Source of the DNA: Nocardioides sp. 503
GTDB taxonomy: Bacteria; Actinomycetota; Actinomycetes; Propionibacteriales; Nocardioidaceae
Direction of reading: 5' to 3'
NCBI RefSeq assembly: GCF_004522095.1
Contig: NZ_SPUI01000003.1
Span: 248,001 to 312,000 of the forward strand
DNA: 64,000 nt
The position numbers were made by a program, and so were the translations under genes. Shown here piece after piece: positions 9,722 to 18,344 of the stretch; positions within the stretch are counted from its first letter, which is position 1, and the number at the start of each line of letters is the position of its first letter. The notes below the pieces were generated by a model. That model was not told where the DNA came from, did no database searches, and saw only the letters and a program-made list of their open reading frames with translations.

Positions 9722-9850
9722 CTCATCTTCCCCGGCACGTACCTCGCGCCGGGACGGAATTAGCACCGTTTCCGCGACTGCACGATGGCAGGGAGCACGC
9801 GGCGGTTGCCGGGACTTCACTGGGCCGTACCCTCAGTCCCTCTTGATGAG
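9722..9850 (-). promoter_or_regulatory. SAM-I (S-box) riboswitch
   Basis: Read on the minus strand, the element has the S-box core in order. It opens with CTCATCAAGAG (P1 and kink-turn start), then GACTGAGGG, then GAAGTCCCGGCAACC. It continues with GGAAACGGTGCTAATTCC and closes with GATGAG, which pairs with the opening CTCATC. The closing P1 strand is followed at once by AAGGAGG and, five bases later, the ATG at 9709. SAM binding could therefore hide the ribosome site, suggesting translational control. Family identification is firm from the conserved core; the mode of control is inferred. Confidence 0.93.
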
Positions 9851-9859
9851 CTGGGTGAA

Positions 9860-9888
9860 ACAGTACGGGGCGCGTCTCACGATGTGCA
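9860..9888 (-). promoter_or_regulatory. Possible promoter of the riboswitch operon
   Basis: On the minus strand TGCACA (9888-9883) and TACTGT (9865-9860) are separated by 17 bp. Each matches its consensus box in only three or four positions. Transcription would begin a few bases before the aptamer. The -35 box lies inside the palindrome CGATGTGCACATCG at 9880-9893. The call is tentative. Confidence 0.35.
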
Positions 9889-9938
9889 CATCGGGTCCGG
9901 ATGCTGGACCCTCCGTCCACGCCGCGAGACGCGCCCCG
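9866..9938 (-). terminator. Large hairpin downstream of lon
   Basis: The outer arms 9866-9878 and 9926-9938 pair over 13 bp (CGGGGCGCGTCTC with its complement). The 47-nt interior contains a perfect 14-bp palindrome (9880-9893) and a small GGGTCC/GGACCC stem (9893-9898 with 9906-9911). It begins 11 bases after the lon stop on the minus strand, so it is well placed as the lon terminator. There is no U-run. It overlaps the predicted promoter of the next operon. Confidence 0.5.
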
Positions 9939-9949
9939 ACGTACGGCGG

Positions 9950-12271
9950 TCAGGCCGCCGCGGTGTGCGCCTCCGCCTCGGGCACCAGGGCCCCGCGGAC
10001 CACGTCGAGCACGTCTCCGACGACGTGGACGGTGACCGTCTCCAGCACCTCCGCGGGCACGTCGTCGAGGTCCGGCTCGTTGCGCAGCGGCACGAAGACC
10101 TCGGTCAGGCCGTTGCGCTGGGCGGCGAGCAGCTTCTGCTTCAGGCCGCCGATGGGCAGCACCCGGCCGTTGAGGGTGACCTCCCCGGTCATGCCGACCT
10201 CCGAGCGCACCGGTCGCCCGGTGGCGAGCGACGTCAGCGCCGTGACCATGGTGATGCCCGCGGACGGACCGTCCTTGGGCGTGGCGCCGGCGGGCACGTG
10301 CACGTGGATCGCCCGGTCGAAGAACGCCGGGTCGACGCCGAGCTCCCCCGCGTGGGCACGGACGAACGACAGCGCGATCTGGGCCGACTCCTTCATCACG
10401 TCGCCGAGCTGACCGGTGAGCGTCAGCCCCGCGGTGCCCTCGTGGGCGGAGGCCTCGATGAAGAGGACGTCACCGCCCATGCCCGTGACGGCCAGGCCGG
10501 TCGCCACGCCGGGCACCGAGGTGCGCTCGTGCGCCTCGGGGGTGAAGCGCGGGCGGCCGACGAGCTCCTTGAGGTCGGCCACGTCGATCTCCACCGTGGT
10601 GGCCTCCGTCGTCGCGAGCCGGGTCGCCGCCTTGCGCAGCGCCTTGGCGAGCAGCCGCTCCATCTGCCGCACGCCCGCCTCGCGGGTGTAGTCGGCGGCC
10701 AGCTCGTGGAGGGCGGCGTCGCTGACCGTGACCTCCTCGGCGGTCAGCGCCGCGCGCTCCAGCTGCCGGGGCAGCAGGAAGTCGCGGGCGATGGCGACCT
10801 TGTCGTCCTCGGTGTAGCCGTCGAGGGTGACCATCTCCATGCGGTCCAGGAGCGGGCCGGGGATCTGCTCCACCACGTTGGCCGTGGCGATGAACAGCAC
10901 GTCCGAGAGGTCCAGGTCGAGCTCGAGGTAGTGGTCGCGGAAGGTGTGGTTCTGCGCCGGGTCGAGCACCTCGAGCAGCGCCGCGGCGGGGTCGCCGCGG
11001 TAGCCCTCGGCGCCGACCTTGTCGACCTCGTCGAGCAGCACGACCGGGTTCATCGAGCCGGACTCCTTGATCGCGCGCACGATCCGGCCGGGCAGCGCGC
11101 CGACGTAGGTCCGCCGGTGACCACGGATCTCCGCCTCGTCGCGGACGCCGCCGAGCGCGACGCGCACGAACTTGCGGTCCAGCGCCCGGGCGACGGACTC
11201 GCCCAGCGAGGTCTTGCCGACTCCCGGAGGACCGGCCAGCAGGATCACCGCGCCGGAGCCACGGCCACCGACGACCTCGAGCCCGCGGGAGGCACGACGG
11301 GCGCGGACGGCGAGGTACTCCACGATCCGCTCCTTCACCTCGTCGAGGCCGTGGTGGTCGGCGTCGAGCACGGCGCGCGCGGCGGCGACGTCGGTGGAGT
11401 CCTCGGTGCGCACCGACCACGGCAGGTCGAGCACCGTGTCGAGCCACGTGCGGATCCAGGACGTCTCGGGGCTCTGGTCGCTGGAGCGCTCGAGCTTGTC
11501 GACCTCGCGCAGGAGCGCCTCACGGACGTGGTCGGGGACGTCGGCGGCCTCGACGCGGCCGCGGTAGTCGTCGGCCCCCTCGGGCTCGCCCTCGCCCAGC
11601 TCCTTGCGGATGGCGGCGAGCTGCTGGCGCAGCAGGTACTCGCGCTGGGTCTTCTCCATCCCCTCGCGCACCTCCGCCCCGATCTTGTCGGTGAGCTCGG
11701 CCTCGGCGAGGTGCTCGCGCGTCCAGGCGATGACGATCTCGAGCCGCTTCTCGATGTCGGGGGTCTCGAGCAGCTCGCGCTTCTGCTCGCCGGTGAGGTA
11801 CGGCGCGTAGCCGGCGGCGTCGGCGATCGCGCTGGGGTCGGTCATCTGGTGCACCGAGTCGATGACCTGCCAGGCCTCGCGGCGCTGCAGCACGGCCACG
11901 ACCAGCCGCTTGTACTCCTCGGCCAGCTCGCGGGCCCGGTCGGTGACGGTCTCCTCCACCGGCTCCACCTCGACCCACAGCGCCGCACCCGGGCCGGTCA
12001 CACCGGCCCCGATCCGGGCGCGGGTCTCGGCCCGCAGCACGGCCGCGGGCGACCCGCCCGCGAACTTCCCGACCCGCTCGATCGTGGCCACCACGCCGTA
12101 CGAGGCGTAGCGGTCCTCCAGCCGCGGGGCGACCAGCAGCCGGCTCTCGCTGCCGGCACGCGCGGCGTCGACCGCGGCCTGCGCGGCCTCGTCGAGCTCG
12201 ATGGGGACGACCATGCCGGGCAGCACGACGAGGTCGTTGACGAACAACACAGGCAGACGGGTGACGGACAT
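9950..12271 (-). CDS. lon: ATP-dependent protease Lon
   Basis: The product is 773 residues, close to the family length. It is a homohexameric cytosolic AAA+ protease that degrades damaged and some regulatory proteins. The order of domains is an N-terminal substrate-binding domain (1-200), a coiled coil (around 205-225), an AAA+ module with Walker A GPPGVGKT (347-354) and Walker [10 protein letters not shown], and a C-terminal Ser/Lys protease domain with catalytic Ser in PKDGPSAG (about 670) and Lys in PIGGLKQK (about 711). The ATG at 12271 follows AAAGAGG. A HAIR-type operator upstream suggests HspR heat-shock control, as described for lon in Streptomyces. Confidence 0.98.
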   Translation of the reverse strand: MSVTRLPVLFVNDLVVLPGMVVPIELDEAAQAAVDAARAGSESRLLVAPRLEDRYASYGVVATIERVGKFAGGSPAAVLRAETRARIGAGVTGPGAALWVEVEPVEETVTDRARELAEEYKRLVVAVLQRREAWQVIDSVHQMTDPSAIADAAGYAPYLTGEQKRELLETPDIEKRLEIVIAWTREHLAEAELTDKIGAEVREGMEKTQREYLLRQQLAAIRKELGEGEPEGADDYRGRVEAADVPDHVREALLREVDKLERSSDQSPETSWIRTWLDTVLDLPWSVRTEDSTDVAAARAVLDADHHGLDEVKERIVEYLAVRARRASRGLEVVGGRGSGAVILLAGPPGVGKTSLGESVARALDRKFVRVALGGVRDEAEIRGHRRTYVGALPGRIVRAIKESGSMNPVVLLDEVDKVGAEGYRGDPAAALLEVLDPAQNHTFRDHYLELDLDLSDVLFIATANVVEQIPGPLLDRMEMVTLDGYTEDDKVAIARDFLLPRQLERAALTAEEVTVSDAALHELAADYTREAGVRQMERLLAKALRKAATRLATTEATTVEIDVADLKELVGRPRFTPEAHERTSVPGVATGLAVTGMGGDVLFIEASAHEGTAGLTLTGQLGDVMKESAQIALSFVRAHAGELGVDPAFFDRAIHVHVPAGATPKDGPSAGITMVTALTSLATGRPVRSEVGMTGEVTLNGRVLPIGGLKQKLLAAQRNGLTEVFVPLRNEPDLDDVPAEVLETVTVHVVGDVLDVVRGALVPEAEAHTAAA

Positions 12272-12301
12272 GCGGCGCCTCTTTCAAGGGAGAGATCAAA
12301 C

Positions 12302-12322
12302 GTTGAGCGTGATCGACTCAAC
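12302..12322 (-). promoter_or_regulatory. HAIR-like operator (HspR site) upstream of lon
   Basis: GTTGAGC, a 7-bp spacer and ACTCAAC (12302-12322) fit the HspR inverted repeat CTTGAGT-N7-ACTCAAG with changes only at the outer ends and one inner base. It lies 31-51 bp before the lon start. On the minus strand a TTGAGT inside the repeat could double as a -35 box. Identity rests on pattern and on known HspR control of lon in related bacteria; hspR is not in the window. Confidence 0.75.
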
Positions 12323-12429
12323 CTCTGACCCGGGGACGGTGTTCCGCTGTTCGTCCTGAGCGAACGCGAGGGGGTGCCGACCGCGTGCGGCCGCGGTCGG
12401 TGGCGTGCGCGAGCCTGGGCCGGGCGGTA

Positions 12430-12510
12430 GGTTCTGGGCCTTTTCCCTCGCTTCTGGGCCGCTATTTCGGCCCAGAAGCGAGGGGTTTTCAGCATCTGCT
12501 GAAAACCCTG
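12430..12510 (+). repeat. Intergenic palindromic repeat family A, copy A1
   Basis: This is a two-hairpin element. Hairpin 1 has 16-bp perfect arms (12446-12461 and 12468-12483) built on GCTTCTGGGCC. Hairpin 2 has 12-bp arms (12483-12494 and 12497-12508) built on GGGTTTTCAGCA. A partial GTTCTGGGCC precedes it at 12431. Hairpin 2 ends 11 bases from the otsB stop codon (minus strand). The same architecture recurs at 16.15 kb (inverted) and 31.85 kb. Confidence 0.85.
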
Positions 12511-12519
12511 CCGCGCGGG

Positions 12520-13365
12520 CTACGCCCGCAGCCCGGCGGCGTCGGCGGCGAGCTGGCGGAGGAGGTCGAGGACGCCGTCGGGGCCGGAGACGACGACGTC
12601 GGCGAGGTCCTTGAGGCGGCTCTCCTCGTCGGAGGCCGAGCAGACCCGGAGGGTGGCCAGGCCCTGCTTCTCGAGGGCGGCGACGGCCTCGAAGGCCTCG
12701 ATGTCGCCCAGGTCGTCGCCGGCGAAGAGGAAGCCGCCGGCGCGGAGGTCCTCGGCGAGCCGCGCCACGACCTGGCCCTTGTGGACGCCGGCCGAGCGGA
12801 CCTCGATCACCTGGCGCCCGGGCTCGATGACCAGGTCGTGGCGGGCGGCGAGGTCCTCGAGGTCGGGGAGCAGCCGGCGGAAGGCGGCCTCGGGCTCGGG
12901 CAGGCGCCGGGTGTGGATGGCCACCGAGAGCACCTTGTCCTCGACGTGGGCGTCGGCGGCGTCGGCGCGGCGCAGCACGCGGGGCAGCTCCCGCTCGAAG
13001 CTGGCGAGGCCGGCGGGAGGGCGGGGGCCGATGACGCGGCGGTTGGTCGAGCTCCAGCGCTCGTTGCCGTACTGGCCGAAGAGGTAGAGCTCCTTGCCGG
13101 CGTCGCCGATGGCGTTGCCGACCTCCTCGAGCCCGCCGAGGTCGAGCGCCTGGCGGGCCGGGCGCCCGGTGATCACCGCGATGGCGGACACCTGGGCGGC
13201 GAGCGCCAGGAGCACCTCACCGGCGTCGGGGTGGATGTGGGCCTGCGAGGGGTCCTCGACGATCGGCGACAGGGTGCCGTCGAAGTCGAGCCCGATGACG
13301 GTCTCGGCCGCGGCGCGTACCAGGGCGGCGTACTTCTGCTCACCGGCACTCGATGTGAAATCCAC
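12520..13365 (-). CDS. otsB: Trehalose-6-phosphate phosphatase
   Basis: The product is 281 residues of the HAD superfamily. It removes phosphate from trehalose 6-phosphate in the second step of the OtsA-OtsB route. Motif I is GLDFDGTLSP (Asp27 nucleophile, Asp29 acid/base), motif II is VITGR, and motif IV is LFAGDDLGDIEAF. The cap region carries VEDKVLSVAIHTRR, typical of the family. The start is a GTG at 13365; earlier in-frame codons encode residues unlike any HAD protein. It is divergent from a lipoprotein gene. The matching otsA is 5 kb away on the other strand, so the pair is not an operon here. Confidence 0.93.
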   Translation of the reverse strand: MDFTSSAGEQKYAALVRAAAETVIGLDFDGTLSPIVEDPSQAHIHPDAGEVLLALAAQVSAIAVITGRPARQALDLGGLEEVGNAIGDAGKELYLFGQYGNERWSSTNRRVIGPRPPAGLASFERELPRVLRRADAADAHVEDKVLSVAIHTRRLPEPEAAFRRLLPDLEDLAARHDLVIEPGRQVIEVRSAGVHKGQVVARLAEDLRAGGFLFAGDDLGDIEAFEAVAALEKQGLATLRVCSASDEESRLKDLADVVVSGPDGVLDLLRQLAADAAGLRA

Positions 13366-13429
13366 CCGCCAACCCAACCATGCCGGGCGGTGGGTTTGCT
13401 CAGGTGTCCCCCGCGGCAGGCTCCCCTGC

Positions 13430-14227
13430 ATGCGACTCACCCTGACCGTCCTGGCCGCGTGCGTCCTCGTCGCGTCCGGGTGCTCGGCGGAGGAGCAGAC
13501 GCGAGAGCCGCCCCCCGAGCCGACGCAGGTGACGCTGACCGGGGCGGAGCGGGACGACTTCATTGACCGGGTGGTCGACCTGGGCTACACCTGCCGGGAG
13601 GCGGTGCCGGACACGTCGGCGTACGTCGCCTGCACGCGGCCGGGCCGCTACCCCGACGCGATCGCCGACACGGTGACGATCGCCAGCTCCGAGGACGGGG
13701 AGCAGGTCCTCGGTGTCGCCTACTGCGGACCGGAGGCCGGCGTCGCGCCGGCGTTCTCCGAGGCGTTCCTCGGCGAGGTCGAGTCCCCGGACCTGCAGGC
13801 TCAGGTGCCGCCGCTGGAGGGCGTGACGCTCCGGAGCTGCCGGTCGGCGGCGGGCGACGGGTTCCGCGCGGGTGGGCGGGTGCCGGTGCTGCGTCAGCTG
13901 GAGCTCCCGCGGCTGCGCCAGAGCCTGGTCCGACGAGGATGGTCCTGCCAGGACGACGAGGCGGCCTACTGCACGCTGCCCGGCAGCCGCGGCGGGCGCA
14001 CCCTGGTCTGGGGCATCCCCGGAGAGGCCCGCGTCGTCGCTGAGTCCGCCGGCGAGCTGGCCGAGGCGGCGACCGTGCTCGGGCTGAGCCCGATCGTCGC
14101 GGAGGCGGCCACGTCGTGCCTCACGAGGACCGTGTGCGACCACCTGCTGGTCGACGGGTTCGACCTGTTCTTCGACACCGACGCGCGCTACCACCGCATG
14201 CGGGTGCGCGAGCGGACCGACTTCTAG
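13430..14227 (+). CDS. Putative lipoprotein of unknown function
   Basis: The product is 265 residues. The N-terminus MRLTLTVLAACVLVASGCSA is a lipoprotein signal with lipobox LVASGC (Cys18), so the mature protein should be attached to the outer face of the membrane. The rest is about 240 residues with paired cysteines (YTCREAV..YVACTRP, WSCQDDEAAYCTL, TSCLTRTVC). These probably form disulfides and hint at two related halves. I recognise no named family. It is divergent from otsB with 64 bp between. Confidence 0.75.
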   Translation: MRLTLTVLAACVLVASGCSAEEQTREPPPEPTQVTLTGAERDDFIDRVVDLGYTCREAVPDTSAYVACTRPGRYPDAIADTVTIASSEDGEQVLGVAYCGPEAGVAPAFSEAFLGEVESPDLQAQVPPLEGVTLRSCRSAAGDGFRAGGRVPVLRQLELPRLRQSLVRRGWSCQDDEAAYCTLPGSRGGRTLVWGIPGEARVVAESAGELAEAATVLGLSPIVAEAATSCLTRTVCDHLLVDGFDLFFDTDARYHRMRVRERTDF

Positions 14228-14231
14228 GGGG

Positions 14232-14726
14232 TCAGCGCAGCTCGCCGGTGAGGATCACGGTGAGGCGGTCGAGCCGCATCGGGTCGACGGCCAGGGAGGT
14301 GCGCTGGATGCCGAGGTCGAGGGCGAGCAGCTTGGCGGCGGCCTTGAGGCGCTGGGGGTAGAAGACGGTGTTGCCGTTGACCGAGCCGACCCAGTTGTCG
14401 GTGCCGACGACCTGCCAGCCGGCGTCGGTGGCGCGCGTGGCGACGCTGCCGGCCAGACCGGTGATGCCGGAGTTGTTGTAGACCTCGACGTAGACCTTGC
14501 CGCGCTTGACGACCGGCTTGGGCTTGGGCTTCGGCTTGACGCTGGGGCTCGCGCTGGTGCTCGGCGCGGACGGCTGCGCGGAGGACGGCACGACCTCACG
14601 CTCGGTGGGCTCGCCGCCGCGGGTGGCGACGAACGCGACGGCGGCCATGGCCACGGCGATGATGCTGAGCATCACGACCGGCGAGGGGAACACGACCCCC
14701 CGCTCGTCACGCCGACGCGCCGACAC
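14232..14726 (-). CDS. LytR C-terminal domain (LytR_C) membrane protein
   Basis: The product is 164 residues. A short basic N-terminus is followed by a membrane helix (about 12-32, VVMLSIIAVAMAAVAFVA). A Ser/Pro and KPKPKPKP linker precedes a LytR_C domain: VYVEVYNNSGITGLA, ATDAGWQVVGTDNW, TVFYPQRLKAAAKLLA. LytR_C domains occur on cell-wall proteins, but their own activity is not settled. The start is GTG at 14726, two bases after the DUF3263 stop, so the genes are probably co-translated. This DUF3263-LytR_C pairing is a conserved actinobacterial arrangement. Confidence 0.85.
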   Translation of the reverse strand: MSARRRDERGVVFPSPVVMLSIIAVAMAAVAFVATRGGEPTEREVVPSSAQPSAPSTSASPSVKPKPKPKPVVKRGKVYVEVYNNSGITGLAGSVATRATDAGWQVVGTDNWVGSVNGNTVFYPQRLKAAAKLLALDLGIQRTSLAVDPMRLDRLTVILTGELR

Positions 14727-14728
14727 GG

Positions 14729-15025
14729 TCAGACCTCGAAGCCGAGTCGGCGGGCGGAGCGCTGGCGCTGGCGCTGCGAGCGCAGCCGGCGCAGGCGACG
14801 GACCAGGAGCGGGTCGGCCTCGAGGGCCTCGGGACGGTCGATGAGGGCGTTGAGGACCTGGTAGTAGCGCGTGGAGCTCATGTCGAACTTCTCGCGGACC
14901 GCGGTCTCCTTGGCGCCGGCGAACTTCCACCACTGCCGCTCGAACTCCAGGATCTCGCGGTCGCGGTCGCTCAGGGTCGGCGTGGCCCCGGCCTGCTGGC
15001 CGTTGAGGGCGTTCGCGGCGTCCAT
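14729..15025 (-). CDS. DUF3263 domain protein
   Basis: The product is 98 residues. The core FERQWWKFAGAKETAVREKF followed by TRYYQVLNALIDRPEALEADPLLVRRLRRLR is diagnostic of DUF3263, a small helical actinobacterial family that looks like a helix-turn-helix DNA-binding protein. Function is unproven. The start is ATG at 15025 with GGGAGA upstream; an in-frame ATG 28 codons earlier adds unrelated sequence. It is first in an operon with the LytR_C gene. Confidence 0.9.
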   Translation of the reverse strand: MDAANALNGQQAGATPTLSDRDREILEFERQWWKFAGAKETAVREKFDMSSTRYYQVLNALIDRPEALEADPLLVRRLRRLRSQRQRQRSARRLGFEV

Positions 15026-15152
15026 GCGCTGTCTCCCGTGCGGTGTGTGCGGTGCTCGTCGGGTCCACTGTAGGCGACGAACCACAGCGATGTCATTCGC
15101 CTCGCACAAGTGGCCGCTGCGGACCCGACCGGGGCTGTCCTAGGGTCGGGGC

Positions 15153-16142
15153 ATGGCAGAGACGACCCGCTGGGGCATCCTCGCGACCGGCAAGATCGCC
15201 CACAAGCTCGCGGAGGACCTGGCGCTCACCCCCGGCAACGAGCTGGCGGCTGTCGGCTCGCGCCGGCTGGAGGCCGCCGAGGCATTCGCACAGCAGCACG
15301 GGGCCGGGGCGGCGTACGGCTCCTACGAGGAGCTGGCGGCCGACCCGGACGTCGACGTCATCTACGTCGCCACGCCGCACTCGCTGCACCTCGAGGGCGC
15401 GCGACTGGCCTTCGAGGGCGGCAAGCACGTCCTGTGCGAGAAGCCGCTGACGCTCAACATCGCCCAGGCCGAGGAGATGGTCGCGCTGGCCCGCCAGCAC
15501 GACCGCTTCCTGATGGAGGCCATGTGGACCGCCTGCAACCCCGTCATCCGGCGCCTGGGCGACGACCTGCGCGCGGGCCGATTCGGCACACCACGCCAGG
15601 CGCACGCCGAGCTGGGCTTCCGCGTCGACGGCGGCCCGGACCACCGGCTGCTCGACCCCGACCTCGGCGGCGGCGCGCTGCTCGACATGGGCATCTACCC
15701 GCTCACGTTCGCCCACCTCATGCTCGGCCCGGCCGAGGAGCTCACCGCGACGGCGACGCTGTCGGAGGCCGGCGTGGACCTCGACGTCGCCATCACCGGT
15801 CGCTACGCCGGCGGCGCGCTGGCCACGATGACCGCCTCCCTGACCTCCGGCGCCTCGCGCGCCGCCGCCGTGGCGACCGACGAGGGCCGCCTCGACGTGC
15901 CGGCGGAGTTCCACCACCCGACGTACGCCGTGTGGACGCCCACCGGCGGCGAGCCCGAGCGCATCGAGGCCGACGAGCCCGTCATCGGCGTCGGCTACGG
16001 CAACGAGATCGCCGAGGTCGGCCGCTGCATCCAGGCCGGCCTGCGCGAGAGCCCGCTCGTGCCCCTGGACCGCACGCTGCTGCTCATGCGGCAGATGGAC
16101 GACCTACGGCGCCAGATCGGGGTGCGGTACGCCACGGACTGA
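15153..16142 (+). CDS. Gfo/Idh/MocA-family NAD(P)-dependent oxidoreductase
   Basis: The product is 329 residues, the normal length. The Rossmann start is TRWGILATGKIAHKLAEDL. The catalytic lysine lies in GGKHVLCEKPLTLN. The second domain holds EAMWTACNPVIRRL and LLDMGIYPL. Family members oxidise or reduce sugars, inositols or trans-dihydrodiols in the cytosol. The EAMWT and DMGIYPL motifs are nearest the D-xylose dehydrogenase / dihydrodiol dehydrogenase branch. Substrate is not determined, and the gene stands alone. Repeat copy A2 lies immediately after it. Confidence 0.85.
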   Translation: MAETTRWGILATGKIAHKLAEDLALTPGNELAAVGSRRLEAAEAFAQQHGAGAAYGSYEELAADPDVDVIYVATPHSLHLEGARLAFEGGKHVLCEKPLTLNIAQAEEMVALARQHDRFLMEAMWTACNPVIRRLGDDLRAGRFGTPRQAHAELGFRVDGGPDHRLLDPDLGGGALLDMGIYPLTFAHLMLGPAEELTATATLSEAGVDLDVAITGRYAGGALATMTASLTSGASRAAAVATDEGRLDVPAEFHHPTYAVWTPTGGEPERIEADEPVIGVGYGNEIAEVGRCIQAGLRESPLVPLDRTLLLMRQMDDLRRQIGVRYATD

Positions 16143-16144
16143 GC

Positions 16145-16227
16145 GCAGGTTTATCAGCAGCTGCTGAAAAACCTGACGTTCTGGGGCGAAATAACGGCCC
16201 AGAAGCGCCAGTTCCGGCCCAGAACCT
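16145..16227 (-). repeat. Intergenic palindromic repeat family A, copy A2 (inverted)
   Basis: Hairpin 2 is present as 15-bp arms (16146-16160 and 16161-16175, one mismatch) starting CAGGTTTATCAGCAG, three bases after the oxidoreductase stop. Hairpin 1 follows with TTCTGGGGC/GGCCCAGAA (16179-16204), then the GGCCCAGAAC end piece (16216-16225). On the minus strand the order of parts matches copy A1. It lies between convergent genes. Confidence 0.85.
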
Positions 16228-16269
16228 CCCCCGGCCCGCCCTCGGCGCGCCCCCTGACGTTGCGCCGTC

Positions 16270-16911
16270 TCATCCCGAGCGCAGGTAGCTCAGCACCGCC
16301 TGGACCCGCCGGTGGGCGGTGTCGTCGGGCAGCAGGCCGAGCTTGGCGAAGATCCGCTGGGTGTGCTTCTCCACCGCGCCCAGCGTCACGGTCAGCTCCT
16401 CGGCGACCGCTGCGTTGGATCGACCCTCGGCCATCAGCGCGAGCACCTGGCGCTCCCGCGGCGTGAGCCCGGCGATCGGGTCGCGGCGGCGCCCCATGAG
16501 CTGGCGCACGACCTGGGGGTCGAGCACGGTGCCGCCGCCGGCCACGGTGACCAGCGCGTCGAGGAAGTCGTCGACGTCGCTGACCCGGTCCTTCAGCAGG
16601 TAGCCGATCCCGCCGTCGCCGGTGGTGAGGAGGTCGTCGGCGTAGGACACCTCGACGTACTGCGACAGCACCATCAGCCGCGCCGCCGGCCAGGACCGAC
16701 GCACCTCCACGGCGGCGCGCAGGCCCTCGTCGGTGTGGGTCGGCGGCATCCGGACGTCGACGACGGCGAGGTCCGGCCGCTGCTCGAGTACGGCGGTCAC
16801 CAGCGACGGGCCGTCGGCCACGGAGGCCACGACCTCGTGCCCCGCCTCCGCGAGCAGCAGCTGGAGACCCTCGCGCAGCAGCACGGAGTCGTCCGCGACG
16901 ACGATCCTCAT
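16270..16911 (-). CDS. Two-component response regulator, LuxR/NarL family
   Basis: The product is 213 residues. The receiver domain (1-120) has the acidic pair ADDS, the phospho-acceptor Asp52 in VVDVRMPP, and Lys in YLLKDRV. The NarL-type output domain follows: LTPRERQVLALMAEGRSNAAVAEEL and a recognition helix VEKHTQRIFAKLGL. It would bind DNA when phosphorylated by the histidine kinase encoded just upstream, whose stop overlaps this start by 4 bp (ATGA). Confidence 0.95.
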   Translation of the reverse strand: MRIVVADDSVLLREGLQLLLAEAGHEVVASVADGPSLVTAVLEQRPDLAVVDVRMPPTHTDEGLRAAVEVRRSWPAARLMVLSQYVEVSYADDLLTTGDGGIGYLLKDRVSDVDDFLDALVTVAGGGTVLDPQVVRQLMGRRRDPIAGLTPRERQVLALMAEGRSNAAVAEELTVTLGAVEKHTQRIFAKLGLLPDDTAHRRVQAVLSYLRSG

Positions 16912-18239
16912 CGGCCACCCACGTACGGCACGTGGGCCGTGAGGACGGTGGGGCCGCCCTCGGGCGAGACGACCTCGAGCCGGCCCTCGACGCCGACCAG
17001 CCGCTGCTGGAGGCCGGCGAGCCCGTGGCCCTTGGCGGGGTGGGCGCCGCCGATGCCGTCGTCGGCCACGCGCACCTGGATCTCCTCGGCCAGCGTGGTG
17101 ACCTCGACCCGCGCGGTCGCGGCGGCGCTGTGCTTGGCGACGTTGGTCAGCGCCTCGGAGACCACGAAGTAGACCGCGGTCTCGACCTGGGGCGGCAGTG
17201 ACTCCGGCACCTCGACGACCGCCTCGACCGGCACCGGGCTGCGCGAGAGCATCTCCTCCAGCGCCACCGCCAGGCCGCGGTCGACCAGCAACGGCGGGGC
17301 GATGCCGCGCGAGAGCGAGCGCAGCTCGTCGACGGTCTCGCGGGCCTGGCGCAGCGCCTCGTCGATCGTCTCCCCCGCCCGCTGCGGGTCGTCGGCCAGC
17401 TGCTTGCGGGCCCGCCCGAGGTCCATGGTCAGCCGCACGAGCCGCTGCTGCGGACCGTCGTGCAGGTCGCGCTCGAGCCGCCGCAGCGAGTCGGCCTCGG
17501 CCAGGTGGGCGGCGTCGCGGCTGTCGGCCACCCGGCGCACCTCGCCCTGCAGCTCGGCACGGCTCGAGAGCAGGACGGTCGCCAGGCTCGCGTGGACGAC
17601 CGCCGCGAGCCGCACCGCCAGGGGAAGCGTCAGCACCGCGAAGACGCCGATCCCGAGCATCAGCCACCGCTCGGGCCCACGCCCCTCACCGAGCCCGATC
17701 AGCGAGGCCACGGTGACGTTGTCGTCGGGGTCGTAGGGGATGAACTGCGACCAGAACCAGTAGCTCAGGCCGCCGAGCGCCGCCAGCCACCAGACGAGCG
17801 CGAGGGCGCTCGCGACCACCGAGGTGGCCAGGCCCAGGACGGCCCACAGCACGTCGAGCCACGACTGCGGGTCGCGCAGCGGCGTGAGCACCCGCCGCAC
17901 GACCCCGGCGCCGGGCTCCGCGCGCAGGTAGTCGGGAGTCGGCGCCGTGCGTCCCTGGAGCGAGCGCAACCGGACCCGCTCGAGCGCCGCGACCGCGCGG
18001 GCGACCTGGGTCGCGAGCGCCACCACCGCGACGCCCGCCACCACGACGCTGAGCCCGACGCCGAGCGCCAGCGTGACGACGACCAGCACGAACGCCGGCA
18101 GCGCGATGACGAACGCCGTCAGCGCGTAGCCGCTGTCGCGCAGCGTGCGCCGCAGGACGGTCGGGGACGCCACCGGCGCCGCAGGGGCGGGGTCGGTGGC
18201 GGGTGCCTGGGTGGGGCTCATGGGCAGCGTCTCGGTCAT
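16908..18239 (-). CDS. Sensor histidine kinase, HisKA_3 (NarX-like) type
   Basis: The product is 443 residues. Membrane helices are at about 40-80, 128-165 and 192-225, with DUF4153- or DUF1707-like sensor spacing. The phosphorylated His260 lies in RRLERDLHDGPQQRLVRL, the HisKA_3 dimerisation signature. The ATP-binding domain has SEALTNVAKHSAA (N box), VADDGIGGA (G1) and GHGLAGLQQRL (G2). It pairs with the overlapping response regulator gene. The signal is unknown. It is divergent from otsA. Confidence 0.95.
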   Translation of the reverse strand: MTETLPMSPTQAPATDPAPAAPVASPTVLRRTLRDSGYALTAFVIALPAFVLVVVTLALGVGLSVVVAGVAVVALATQVARAVAALERVRLRSLQGRTAPTPDYLRAEPGAGVVRRVLTPLRDPQSWLDVLWAVLGLATSVVASALALVWWLAALGGLSYWFWSQFIPYDPDDNVTVASLIGLGEGRGPERWLMLGIGVFAVLTLPLAVRLAAVVHASLATVLLSSRAELQGEVRRVADSRDAAHLAEADSLRRLERDLHDGPQQRLVRLTMDLGRARKQLADDPQRAGETIDEALRQARETVDELRSLSRGIAPPLLVDRGLAVALEEMLSRSPVPVEAVVEVPESLPPQVETAVYFVVSEALTNVAKHSAAATARVEVTTLAEEIQVRVADDGIGGAHPAKGHGLAGLQQRLVGVEGRLEVVSPEGGPTVLTAHVPYVGGR

Positions 18240-18344
18240 GTCTCCAGCCTCGCGACGGCGAGGGTCGCGCACGATCCTGCCAGCCCGACACCCCTTGTCG
18301 GGCCAGCCCGACAGCGGCGCCGTGGACGACATAGGGTGAGGACC

